Part shown: positions 1-8,636 of the stretch, piece by piece | How positions within the stretch are numbered: the first letter of the stretch is position 1 | How the letters are laid out: the number at the start of each line of letters is the position of its first letter | Assembly (NCBI GenBank): GCA_946626595.1 | Contig: CAMOUQ010000002.1 | Span: 1-64,000, forward strand | DNA: 64,000 nucleotides | Direction of reading: 5' to 3' | DNA from: an uncultured Prevotellaceae bacterium | GTDB lineage: Bacteria; Bacteroidota; Bacteroidia; Bacteroidales; Bacteroidaceae | The notes under the pieces: generated by a model | Seen by the model: the letters and a program-made list of their open reading frames with translations, nothing else | What the model was told of the DNA's origin: nothing | Databases searched by the model: none | Position numbers and translations under genes: made by a program

Positions 1-553
1 TGGTCTGGCGCTGGCGGGGCAGTTGGCGTTCAATCTGCATGATGTCGTCGGAGAAGCCCATGTCGAGCATGCGGTCGGCTTCGTCCAGGATGAAGAACGA
101 GGCGCGCGAGAGGTCGATGTTGCCCAGGGAGATGTGGCTGATGAGCCGTCCGGGGGTGGCGATGATGATGCTTGCGCCGGACTGGAATCCGCGTCGCTCC
201 TGCTCGTATCGGATGCCGTCGTTGCCTCCATAGACGGCGACGGAGCTGATGTCGTCGAGGTAGTAGGCGAAGCCTTGCATGGCTTGGTCGATTTGCTGTG
301 CCAGTTCGCGCGTGGGGGCCATGACGATGCAGTTAATGTGGTCGCTGGGGTAGTTGCCGTCGCTGAGCATGGAGAGCACGGGCAGCAGGTAGGCTGCGGT
401 CTTGCCGGTTCCCGTCTGGGCTACGCCTATGAGGTCGCGCCCCTGCAGTATGGGGGGTATGGCGTGTTCCTGGATGGGGGTGGTGTCGGTGAAGTTCATA
501 TCGTCGAGGGCGTCGAGTACGCCGTCGCATAGGTCTAAGTCGTAGAAGTCCAT
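1..553 (-). CDS. DEAD/DEAH-box RNA helicase, N-terminal part (runs off the window edge)
   Basis: Reverse-strand translation MDFYDLDLCDGVLDALDDMNFTDTTPIQEHAIPPILQGRDLIGVAQTGTGKTAAYLLPVL...APTRELAQQ...ATPGRLISH...ILDEADRMLDMGF has Q-motif, AQTGTGKT, PTRELA, TPGR and DEAD motifs. Not in the ORF track because it is open at the edge. Confidence 0.95.
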   Translation of the reverse strand, partial: MDFYDLDLCDGVLDALDDMNFTDTTPIQEHAIPPILQGRDLIGVAQTGTGKTAAYLLPVLSMLSDGNYPSDHINCIVMAPTRELAQQIDQAMQGFAYYLDDISSVAVYGGNDGIRYEQERRGFQSGASIIIATPGRLISHISLGNIDLSRASFFILDEADRMLDMGFSDDIMQIERQLPRQRQT

Positions 554-615
554 GTAGTATGATTGTGAAATAAGAATTAAGAATTAAATTGGGAGATTAA
601 TTAAAAATTAAGAAT

Positions 616-1722
616 TTATCGGGGTGCTCTTTTGTAGAGGTAGTAGGCTATGAAGGCGAAGACGATGTTGGGCAGCCAGACGGCAACGGCTGGGGGCATG
701 TTGGCGTTGACGGCAAAGCCGGCTGCCACGGCCTGGAAGAATACGTACGACAGGCTGAGCACGAGTCCCACGCCGAGGGAGAATCCCATGCCTCCCTTGC
801 GCTTGCGGCTGGAGAGGGAGACGCCGATGACCGTCATGATGAAGGCGGCAAAGGGGGATGCAAAGCGTTTGTGGTACTCGACCTGGTAGGGTTTGACGTT
901 GCCCGTTCCGCGTATCTTGGCGCGGCCGATGTATTCGAGCAACTGGCTGTTGGTCATGGTCTCCTGGAAGTATTTTGTGGAGAGGAAGTCGGAGGGTTCC
1001 ATGACGATGACCGAGTCGATGAGGTCGTGGTGGGTGATGATTTCGCGCATGCCGTGCATGTCGCGGATGGTGGCGTTGCGCACCTTCCAGTGGAAGCGTT
1101 CGCTGGAGAGGGTGTCGTAGGTGATGGTGGAGGCTGTGAGGTGCGACACGAGTTTCTTCTTTTCGAACTTGTCGAGCTGGAATCGGTAGCCCGTCTTGGT
1201 GGGTGCGTCGAAGTGTTCCACGAAGGCTATGACGCCGGTGTCCACCTGCATCTGCACGTTGTCGGCGTAGGTGGCATTCTTCTTTCGGCTCTTGAATTGG
1301 TTTTCGAATTCCAGTCGTTCTACGGAGCCTGGCGGTATGATTTCGGAGCCCAGATAGAAGCTGATGACGGCTATGACGGCTGCGCTTATCATGTAGGGGC
1401 GCATGAGCCGGCGCAGGCTGATGCCGGCACTGATGATGGCTATGATTTCGCTGTTGCCGGCCAGCTTGGAGGTGAAGAATATGACGGCTATGAAGACGAA
1501 GAGTGCCGAGAAGAGGTTGGCGTAGTAGGGCATGAAGTTGAGATAGTATCGGGCTATCTCGGGCCAGGGCGCACCGTTCTGGGTTATCTTGTCGATGTTG
1601 TCGTTGTAGTCGAACACTACGGCGACGGTGATGATGAGCAGCATGGAGAAGAAGTACGTGCCCAGGAACTTGCCTATGATGTACGTATCTATGCGCTTCA
1701 GGAATGGGGGACGGAGGCTCAA
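616..1722 (-). CDS. LptF/LptG (YjgP/YjgQ) family permease
   Basis: 368 aa; N-terminal LKRIDTYIIGKFLGTYFFSMLLIITVAVVFDYNDNIDKI and C-terminal TM segments typical of the LptF/G permeases. Confidence 0.88.
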   Translation of the reverse strand: MSLRPPFLKRIDTYIIGKFLGTYFFSMLLIITVAVVFDYNDNIDKITQNGAPWPEIARYYLNFMPYYANLFSALFVFIAVIFFTSKLAGNSEIIAIISAGISLRRLMRPYMISAAVIAVISFYLGSEIIPPGSVERLEFENQFKSRKKNATYADNVQMQVDTGVIAFVEHFDAPTKTGYRFQLDKFEKKKLVSHLTASTITYDTLSSERFHWKVRNATIRDMHGMREIITHHDLIDSVIVMEPSDFLSTKYFQETMTNSQLLEYIGRAKIRGTGNVKPYQVEYHKRFASPFAAFIMTVIGVSLSSRKRKGGMGFSLGVGLVLSLSYVFFQAVAAGFAVNANMPPAVAVWLPNIVFAFIAYYLYKRAPR

Positions 1723-1770
1723 AATGTTAAAATGTTAAAATGTTAAAAGGTTAAAGGGTTAAAAGGTTAG
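1721..1770. repeat. Degenerate 8-nt-period repeat, minus-strand consensus TTAACCTT/TTAACATT
   Basis: Minus strand reads CTAACCTT TTAACCCT TTAACCTT TTAACATT TTAACATT TTAACATT TTGAG; fills the tgt/LptG gap and includes the tgt stop codon. Confidence 0.85.
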
Positions 1771-2897
1771 AGGCGGTTGGTGACGCGGCGCATCATGATG
1801 CTCTTCCAGGTGGAGAATGTGCCGTCAAGAATGTGGCGGCGGGCTTCGCCTACGAGCCAGAGGTAGAAGGCGAGGTTGTGGAGGGTGGCTATTTCCAGTG
1901 CCAGGAGTTCCTGTGCCTTGAAGAGGTGGTGCAGATAGGCGCGTGTGTAGAAGGTGTCCACCGATGCGGTGCCGTTGGGGTCGATGGGTGAGAAGTCGTC
2001 GGCCCACTTCCGGTTGCGCAGGTTCATGATGCCTTCGGAGGTGAAGAGCATGGCATTGCGGCCGTTGCGTGTGGGCATGACGCAGTCGAACATGTCGACG
2101 CCGCGCTCTATGCCTTCGAGCAGGTTGGCCGGTGTGCCCACGCCCATGAGGTATCGGGGGCGGTCCTGGGGCAGAATGTCGTTGACCACTTCTATCATTT
2201 CGTACATGACGTCTGTGGGTTCGCCCACGGCCAGTCCGCCTATGGCGTTGCCGTCGGCCTCCTTGGCTGCGATGTATTCGGCCGACTGCTGGCGGAGGTC
2301 CTTGTAGGTGCAGCCTTGCACGATGGGGAAGAGGCTCTGCTGGTAGCCGTATTTGGGCTCGGTCTCTCGGAAGCGTTGTATGCAGCGGTCCAGCCATCGG
2401 TGGGTCAGTCCGAGGCTCTTTTTGGCGTAGGCGTAGTCGCTGGTGCCGGGTGGGCATTCGTCGAGGGCCATGATGATGTCGGCGCCGATGGAGCGTTCGA
2501 TGTCCATGACGCGCTCGGGTGAGAAGAAGTGGCGCGAGCCGTCGATGTGGCTTTGGAAGTAGCAGCCCTCCTCCTTCAGCTTGCGTATGCCGGTGAGGGA
2601 GAATACCTGGAAGCCGCCGGAGTCGGTCAGCATGGGGCGGTCCCAGTGGATGAAGCGGTGGAGGCCTCCGGCCTGTTCCAGTATGTCGGTGCCGGGTCGG
2701 AGGTAGAGGTGGTAGGTGTTGCCCAGGATAATCTGTGCCCCGACCTCTTCCTTGAGGTCGCGCTGCAGTACGCCCTTGACGCTGCCCACCGTGCCTACGG
2801 GCATGAATATGGGGGTTTCTATCTGTCCGTGGTCGGTGGTCAGGAGTCCAGCCCGGGCGTGGGTTTTATCGTCGGTCTTCAGTAGGTTGAATGTCAT
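1767..2897 (-). CDS. tgt: tRNA-guanine transglycosylase (queuine tRNA-ribosyltransferase)
   Basis: MTFNLLKTDDKTHARAGLLTTDHGQIETPIFMPVGTVGSVKG...LGNTYHLYLRPG...DSGGFQVFSL...GLAVGEP. Start moved to the internal ATG at 2897, 1 nt after the lon stop codon. Confidence 0.96.
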   Translation of the reverse strand: MTFNLLKTDDKTHARAGLLTTDHGQIETPIFMPVGTVGSVKGVLQRDLKEEVGAQIILGNTYHLYLRPGTDILEQAGGLHRFIHWDRPMLTDSGGFQVFSLTGIRKLKEEGCYFQSHIDGSRHFFSPERVMDIERSIGADIIMALDECPPGTSDYAYAKKSLGLTHRWLDRCIQRFRETEPKYGYQQSLFPIVQGCTYKDLRQQSAEYIAAKEADGNAIGGLAVGEPTDVMYEMIEVVNDILPQDRPRYLMGVGTPANLLEGIERGVDMFDCVMPTRNGRNAMLFTSEGIMNLRNRKWADDFSPIDPNGTASVDTFYTRAYLHHLFKAQELLALEIATLHNLAFYLWLVGEARRHILDGTFSTWKSIMMRRVTNRL

Positions 2898-2898
2898 C

Positions 2899-5349
2899 TT
2901 ACTTTTCTTTATTCTCGGTGATGTCAAAATTGACGGCGTCTTTCACTTTCTCCTGCAGGAGGGCATAGTCGAAGACCTCCTTGACGTCCTCGACGTAGTG
3001 GAACGATACGCCGTGGAGGTACATTTCGGGTATCTCCTCGATGTCCTTGCGGTTCTCGCGGCAGATGATGATTTCGCGTATGCCGGCGCGCTTGGCTGCC
3101 AGTATCTTTTCCTTGATGCCTCCCACGGGCAGTACGCGTCCGCGCAGTGTGATTTCGCCGGTCATGGCCAGATAGGGGCGCACCTTGCGCTGGGTCAGTG
3201 CCGAGGCCAGCGAGGTGGCCATGGTGATGCCGGCCGAGGGTCCGTCCTTGGGTGTGGCGCCTTCGGGCACGTGGAGGTGTATGTTCCAGTGTTCGAAGAT
3301 GCGTGCGTCGATGCCCAGTTGGTCGGTGTGTGCCTTGATGTACTCCAGGGCCAGCATGGCACTCTCCTTCATGACGTCGCCCAGGTTGCCGGTGATGGTC
3401 AGCTGTCCGCCCTTGCCTCGGCTCAGGCTGGTCTCGATGAAGAGTATCTCGCCGCCCACGCTGGTCCATGCCAGTCCGGTGACGACGCCTGCGTTGCTGT
3501 TGCCCTGGTAGATGTCGCGGTTGTAGGGTTCCTTGCCCAGGAGCTGGCGGGCGGTGTCGACGTTGATGGTGGTCACCTGCTCGGCGTCTTCCTTGGCTAT
3601 GCCGAGGGCCACCTTGCGGAAGAGTTTGTTGAGCTGCTTCTCCAGGTTGCGCACGCCGCTCTCGCGTGTGTAGTGTTCGATGACGTATTCTATGGCTGCC
3701 TTCTGCATCTTGATGTCGCGTCGCTGGCTGAGTCCGTGTGCCTCCTTGGCCTTCTTGATGAGGTGGCGGCGGGCTATTTCTATCTTCTCCTCGGTGCAGT
3801 AGCCGCCCACCTCGATGAGCTCCATGCGGTCGAGCAGCGGGCGGGGTATCTGGCTGACGTCGTTGGCTGTGGCTATGAACATGACCTTCGAGAGGTCGTA
3901 GTCCATGTCGAGGAAGTTGTCGTGGAAGGTGGCGTTCTGTTCGGGGTCGAGCACTTCGAGCAGGGCCGAGGATGGGTCGCCGTTCATGGTGCGTCCGCTG
4001 ATTTTGTCTATCTCGTCGAGTATGAAGACGGGGTTGTTGGAGCCGGCCTTGATGATGTTCTTCAGTATGCGTCCGGGCATGGCTCCGATGTAGGTGCGCC
4101 GGTGTCCGCGTATCTCGGCCTCGTCGTGCAGTCCGCCCAGGCTGGCCCTGACGTATTTGCGCTTCAGTGCCGATGCTATGCTGCGCCCCAGCGAGGTCTT
4201 GCCGACGCCCGGTGGGCCGTAGAGGCAGAGGATTGGCGACTTCATGTCGCCCCTGAGCTTCAGCACGGCCAGGTGCTCCAGTATGCGCTCCTTGACCTCC
4301 TGCATGCCGTAGTGGTCGGCGTCGAGCACGCGCTCGGCGTTCTGTATGTTCAGGTTGTCCTCGGTGTATTCCTCCCAGGGCAGCTGCAGTATGGTCTGCA
4401 GGTGGTTCAGCTCGATGTTGTAGTCGGGGCTCTGCGGGTTGATGCGCTCCAGCTTGGAGAGTCCGTCGAGGAAGGCCTCGCGGGCGTACTGTGGCATCTT
4501 CTTGGCCTCCATGCGCTGGCGCAGCTGTTCGGCGTCCTTGGTGGGGCTGGCTCCGCCCAGTTCGTCCTGTATGTTCTTAATCTCCTGTTGCAGGAACCAT
4601 TCGCGTTGCTGGCGGTTCACCTCCACGTGTGTCTGCTGCAGGATGCGGTTCTTCATGTCCACCAGTGTCTGTGCCGAGTTGATGCACTGTATGAGGCGTG
4701 CCGTGCGCTCCTTCACGATGGCCATCTCCAGCATGTCCTGCTTGTCCTCCTCCTGCAGGGGCAGGCAGGTGCAGAGGAAGTCGACCATGAAGACCTCGTT
4801 GGAGATGTTCATGACGGCAAACTTGGCCTCGTTGGGCAGGTCCTCGTTGGTCTCGATGTAGTGTATGGCTCGCTTTCGGCTGGTGTCGGCCAGGACGTGG
4901 AATTCGATGTCGTTCGTGTCGGGATAGAACTCGGTGAGCTGCTCCACGGTGGCCTTCATGTAGGGTTTGGTGGTCACGGTCTCGCCCAGGCGTATGCGGC
5001 ACGAGGCCTGCAGTATGACGCTCACCTGCCCGTCGGGCAGTTCGAACAGTTTCACCACGCGTGCCACCACGCCCGTTGGGTAGAGGTCGTCCCGGGTGGG
5101 GTTCTCGGTGGCGGGGTTCTTCTGGCAGAAGGCTCCGATGAGCGAGCCCGCCTCGTAGGCATGTCGCACCATCTTGAGCGAGCTTTTCCGCCTGACGGCC
5201 ACGGGCGACATGACGCATGGGAACATGGTGAGTCCCCTCAGTGGCAGTATGGGCAGTATGGGGGGTATGGGCTGCTCGGTGAGTTGTCGGATATCTCCCT
5301 CAAAATCGGCGATAAAGGAGAATGGATTTTGTATCTGTTCTTCGCTCAT
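2899..5349 (-). CDS. lon: ATP-dependent protease Lon
   Basis: 816 aa; Walker [16 protein letters not shown]; catalytic region [34 protein letters not shown]-like N-terminus. Confidence 0.97.
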   Translation of the reverse strand: MSEEQIQNPFSFIADFEGDIRQLTEQPIPPILPILPLRGLTMFPCVMSPVAVRRKSSLKMVRHAYEAGSLIGAFCQKNPATENPTRDDLYPTGVVARVVKLFELPDGQVSVILQASCRIRLGETVTTKPYMKATVEQLTEFYPDTNDIEFHVLADTSRKRAIHYIETNEDLPNEAKFAVMNISNEVFMVDFLCTCLPLQEEDKQDMLEMAIVKERTARLIQCINSAQTLVDMKNRILQQTHVEVNRQQREWFLQQEIKNIQDELGGASPTKDAEQLRQRMEAKKMPQYAREAFLDGLSKLERINPQSPDYNIELNHLQTILQLPWEEYTEDNLNIQNAERVLDADHYGMQEVKERILEHLAVLKLRGDMKSPILCLYGPPGVGKTSLGRSIASALKRKYVRASLGGLHDEAEIRGHRRTYIGAMPGRILKNIIKAGSNNPVFILDEIDKISGRTMNGDPSSALLEVLDPEQNATFHDNFLDMDYDLSKVMFIATANDVSQIPRPLLDRMELIEVGGYCTEEKIEIARRHLIKKAKEAHGLSQRRDIKMQKAAIEYVIEHYTRESGVRNLEKQLNKLFRKVALGIAKEDAEQVTTINVDTARQLLGKEPYNRDIYQGNSNAGVVTGLAWTSVGGEILFIETSLSRGKGGQLTITGNLGDVMKESAMLALEYIKAHTDQLGIDARIFEHWNIHLHVPEGATPKDGPSAGITMATSLASALTQRKVRPYLAMTGEITLRGRVLPVGGIKEKILAAKRAGIREIIICRENRKDIEEIPEMYLHGVSFHYVEDVKEVFDYALLQEKVKDAVNFDITENKEK

Positions 5350-5376
5350 TTTTACCTATATATAAATAAAAGTGTG

Positions 5377-5384
5377 CAAAGATA
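5377..5384 (-). promoter_or_regulatory. Bacteroidetes -7 element (TATCTTTG on minus strand) upstream of lon
   Basis: Plus strand CAAAGATA = minus TATCTTTG, 28 nt upstream of the lon ATG. Confidence 0.65.
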
Positions 5385-5496
5385 CGAAAAAGCCGTCAAA
5401 AAAGCAAATAAGTTTGCAAGTTTTCGGATAATAAACAATACACACGCCCACACAGAGGAATCTCGTCGACTGAGAAGTTGTGGCTTCAATGGGACA

Positions 5497-5767
5497 GGGG
5501 ACAAGGGGACAGGGGGACAAGCATTTTGGGCGCATACACCTAAATGGGTGTCCGCAGTTGATTACTTGTTTAATCGTTATATGTAAACTTATTTCTATAA
5601 TATATAAATGTTTTTATATATAAATATTCAGTCAATAATCTATTAAATATACTTAGATAAATTATATCTATATATAATAGTTTGAATAGTAATAATATGT
5701 ATAAAATTATCGTATAGAAAGAGGGGGCGGTCGTGCATTTTAGTTGTCCCCCTGTCCCCTTGTCCCC
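5497..5767. repeat. 24-bp perfect inverted repeat flanking a very AT-rich ~220-nt segment
   Basis: GGGGACAAGGGGACAGGGGGACAA at 5497-5520; exact reverse complement TTGTCCCCCTGTCCCCTTGTCCCC at 5744-5767. Confidence 0.8.
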
Positions 5768-5814
5768 CTTGTCACTACGCGAATGAGTATAGGGAAAGGC
5801 TGACAGGGACCGAA

Positions 5815-6012
5815 GAATAGTATAGCCAAGGTCGATACATCACGTTGTGACGGCTTACGCATAACGAAGCGCAGGCCATTGCTACACGAGGCGCAGGCCA
5901 TTGCTACACGAGGCGCAGACCGGGACATCACGATGCTCAGGCTATTGCAACACGAGGCATAGGCCAGCGCAACATGTAGCGGAAGCCAGGACAACACGAA
6001 TCTTAAATTCTC
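5815..6012. repeat. Degenerate tandem array, 22-nt period, about 9 units
   Basis: Contiguous 22-mers include ACATCACGTTGTGACGGCTTAC, GCATAACGAAGCGCAGGCCATT, GCTACACGAGGCGCAGGCCATT, GCTACACGAGGCGCAGACCGGG, ACATCACGATGCTCAGGCTATT, GCAACACGAGGCATAGGCCAGC, GCAACATGTAGCGGAAGCCAGG. Confidence 0.85.
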
Positions 6013-6065
6013 TAATTCTTGACGATAATTTTGGCACATTGCCCAAGATTTCGTACCTTCGCGGC

Positions 6066-6758
6066 ATGTTTCGGTTCAAGCAATTCACCATCCTGGACGA
6101 CCGCTGTGCCCACCGCGTGGGCACGGACGGCGTCTTGCTCGGGGCATGGGCCGATGTCTGTGGGGCACGTCGCATCCTGGACATCGGGACGGGCTCGGGG
6201 CTGGTGGCCCTGATGGCTGCACAGCGAAACCCCGTGGCCAGCGTGGTGGGCGTGGAGGTGGATGCCGCCTCGGCCCGGCAGGCACGGGAGAATGTCCTGC
6301 GGAGCCCATTCCGGGAGAGGGTGGTGATAGTGGAGGCTGATATCAGGGAATTTCGCACCGAAGAGTGTTTCGACTGCATCCTCTGCAATCCGCCCTTCTT
6401 CACCGAGGACACCCTGTCGCCCAATGCCCAGAGGGCGCGTGCACGGCATGCCGAGGGACTGCGTTTTGCCGACCTGCTGGCTGCCGCGTGTCGCCTGCTG
6501 TCGCCCAGGGGACGGTTTTATGTAATACTTCCATCGAATGCTGAAACTGAGTTTGTAAACCAGGCATTTATCAGCGGACTGCGGATGGTGCGCCGATGCC
6601 AGGTGCGCACCGTGCAGCGCAAGGCTCCGAAGCGCGTCATGATTGCCTTCTCGCGCGAGGGGACCATTGCCCTGGGCGGCGAGGAACTGCTGCTGCAGAA
6701 TGCCGACGGCAGTCGCAGCACCGAGTACTCCGATTTGACAAAAGATTTCTATCTCTGA
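6066..6758 (+). CDS. trmN6: tRNA1(Val) (adenine(37)-N6)-methyltransferase-like SAM methyltransferase
   Basis: MFRFKQFTILDDRCAHRVGTDGVLLGAWADVCGARRILDIGTGSGLVALMAAQRNP...CNPPFF motif. Start corrected to ATG 6066; the longer ORF from 5901 runs through the 22-nt array. Confidence 0.88.
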   Translation: MFRFKQFTILDDRCAHRVGTDGVLLGAWADVCGARRILDIGTGSGLVALMAAQRNPVASVVGVEVDAASARQARENVLRSPFRERVVIVEADIREFRTEECFDCILCNPPFFTEDTLSPNAQRARARHAEGLRFADLLAAACRLLSPRGRFYVILPSNAETEFVNQAFISGLRMVRRCQVRTVQRKAPKRVMIAFSREGTIALGGEELLLQNADGSRSTEYSDLTKDFYL

Positions 6759-6778
6759 CCGCCCGTCCGGGGGGCACT

Positions 6779-7816
6779 TCACTTCGCCTCGGGCTCGCTG
6801 AGCTCTCCGGCCAGCGACTGGCCCATCAGTCGGCGCACCTCGGCGCTGGGTAGGCCCTGGCCCAGGAGGTACATCAACTTCGTGGTGGCACACTCGATGG
6901 TCATGTCGCCACCGCTGACGACGCCTGCCTTGCGCAGTTGGTTGCCCGTCTCGTAGAGCCCCATTTCCACCCGTCCGGCATCGCACTGCGTGATGTTCAC
7001 CACCACGCGTCCGGCCTCCGTGGCACTGGCTATGGCATTCAGCAGCCAGGGCTGCTGCGGGGCGTTGCCCGAACCGTAGGTGCGCAGGATGATGCCCCGG
7101 ATGTCGGGCATCTCGAAGACGTGTTCGATGATTTGCGGCCGTATGCCCGGGAAGAGGGTGATGGCGATGACCGAGTTGTCGAGCTCGGTGTGTGGCCGGA
7201 AGGGCTGCAGCGGGTCGGGCCGCAGGATGGCCGTGGGGTGGAAGCAGACGTTGATGCCTATGGTGGCCAGTGGCGGGAAGTTGTAGGAGGCAAAGGCATC
7301 GAAGCGTTCGGCACTGGCCTTGGTGGAGCGGTTGCCGCGCAGGAGCTGGTTGCCGAAGCAGACGCACACCTCGGGTACCCGTGGGCGGCCCTGGGCGTCG
7401 CAGGCAGCGGCCAGTTCGATGGCGTTGATGAGGTTCTCCTTGCCGTCGGTGCGCAGCACGCCTATGGGCAGTTGGCTGCCCGTGAGTATGACGGGCTTGG
7501 CCAGGCCGCGGAGCATGAAGCTCAGTGCCGAGGCGGTGTAGGCCATCGTGTCGGTGCCGTGCAGGATGACGAAGCCGTCGACCTCGTGGTAGTGGCGGGC
7601 AATGATGTTCACCAGCTGTGCCCAGTGGGCGGGGCGCATGTCCGACGAGTCGATGGGGGGCTGGAACTGGTAGGAGCGAATCCGGTAGTCCAGTTCGGAG
7701 AGTTCGGGCACGTGGTGGCGGACATTGTCGAAGTCGAGTGGCTCCAGGGTGCCGGTCTGTGGGCTTTTCACCATTCCTATGGTGCCGCCGGTGTAGATGA
7801 GGAATACGGTGCGCAA
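6779..7816 (-). CDS. ansA: Type I L-asparaginase
   Basis: 345 aa (TTG start); VFLIYTGGTIGMVKSPQTG, GFVILHGTDTMAYTASALSFML. Confidence 0.93.
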   Translation of the reverse strand: MRTVFLIYTGGTIGMVKSPQTGTLEPLDFDNVRHHVPELSELDYRIRSYQFQPPIDSSDMRPAHWAQLVNIIARHYHEVDGFVILHGTDTMAYTASALSFMLRGLAKPVILTGSQLPIGVLRTDGKENLINAIELAAACDAQGRPRVPEVCVCFGNQLLRGNRSTKASAERFDAFASYNFPPLATIGINVCFHPTAILRPDPLQPFRPHTELDNSVIAITLFPGIRPQIIEHVFEMPDIRGIILRTYGSGNAPQQPWLLNAIASATEAGRVVVNITQCDAGRVEMGLYETGNQLRKAGVVSGGDMTIECATTKLMYLLGQGLPSAEVRRLMGQSLAGELSEPEAK

Positions 7817-7818
7817 GG

Positions 7819-7890
7819 GAAAATGAGAAATTTAGAAAATGAGAAATTTAGAAAATGAGAAAATGAGAAAATGAGAAAATGAGAAAGGGT
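7819..7890. repeat. 8-nt-period repeat, GAAAATGA/GAAATTTA
   Basis: GAAAATGA GAAATTTA GAAAATGA GAAATTTA then 4x GAAAATGA then GAAAGGGT; fills the gap between two minus-strand genes. Confidence 0.9.
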
Positions 7891-8480
7891 TAATTGGCCG
7901 TGCCGCCGGTTTCTTCCACCAGCAGGGGTTCGAAGTACATGCCGGGGTGCAGGGGCAGGATGCGGTATTCGGCATTCTCCATCTTCACTACGGAACGCAC
8001 ACTGACGCCGTAGAATACGGCCTGCAGGACGCGCAGGAAGAGGCCGTGGCTGACGGCGAGGATGCGCGAGGGTTCGGACGATGATGGCCGGATGGCGGCC
8101 ACGGTGCGGTTGAGGAAGTCGGCGGCGCGCTGGGCCAGCTGCTGCATGGTCTCGGCCGAGGGGTCCAGTGCCTGGCTTATCTTGATGTAGGGGCCGCCCG
8201 TGTGGATGCCGAAGTTGCGCTCGCGCAAGAGCGGTTCAGGCTCCACCTCCAGGCCGTGCGGCCGGGCTACGATGCGCGCCGTATCGAGGGCCCGCTGCAG
8301 GTCGCTGCTGACGATGCGCTCCAGGGGCTCGCGGCTCAGCCGGTCGCTCAGTTCCCAGGCCTGCCGGATGCCCTCGTCCGTCAGGTGCCCGGGCATCTGG
8401 CCTTGCAAGACGCGGCGCACGTTTTCCTCCGTCTGTCCGTGACGCGCTATATATAGTAATGTAGGTTCCAATGTTCGCAA
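7890..8480 (-). CDS. Histidine phosphatase (phosphoglycerate mutase-like) family protein
   Basis: 196 aa; LLYIARHGQTEENVRRVLQGQ..., SSDLQRALDTARIV, AVSHGLFLRVL. Confidence 0.93.
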   Translation of the reverse strand: MRTLEPTLLYIARHGQTEENVRRVLQGQMPGHLTDEGIRQAWELSDRLSREPLERIVSSDLQRALDTARIVARPHGLEVEPEPLLRERNFGIHTGGPYIKISQALDPSAETMQQLAQRAADFLNRTVAAIRPSSSEPSRILAVSHGLFLRVLQAVFYGVSVRSVVKMENAEYRILPLHPGMYFEPLLVEETGGTAN

Positions 8481-8558
8481 TCGCAGATTAAATGTGATTT
8501 GTGGTGCAAAATTAAGAAATAATTATGAATAATGAATGGCCAATTGTGAATTATTTCT

Positions 8559-8566
8559 TATCTTTG
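8559..8566 (+). promoter_or_regulatory. Bacteroidetes -7 element TATCTTTG upstream of the GH109-like gene
   Basis: TTTCTTATCTTTGCAAC, about 70 nt upstream of the ATG at 8637. Confidence 0.65.
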
Positions 8567-8636
8567 CAACGCGATTACACGGTCGCACGATGTTGACTAA
8601 CTAATTTTATTAACCAAAAACATAATTCTTCTTATC

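Noticed and set aside
2716-5586. 956-aa plus-strand ORF
   Set aside because: Runs antisense through lon and its flanks; biased composition typical of shadow ORFs in GC-rich codon-biased genes; lon on the other strand is unambiguous.
5497-5767. Confirmed MITE
   Set aside because: Inverted arms are clear, but no target-site duplication or second copy was seen, so it is only reported as an inverted-repeat structure.
5815-6012. CRISPR array
   Set aside because: Units are contiguous with no unique spacers, and no cas genes are visible.
5740-6039. 99-aa minus-strand ORF
   Set aside because: Consists of translated repeat and GGGGACA arm; no independent support.
5901-6065. N-terminal extension of the trmN6 ORF
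   Set aside because: The extra 55 codons translate the 22-nt repeat array; the conserved methyltransferase begins at ATG 6066.
6012-7367. 451-aa minus-strand ORF
   Set aside because: Overlaps trmN6 antisense and ansA out of frame; low-complexity His/Arg/Pro composition.
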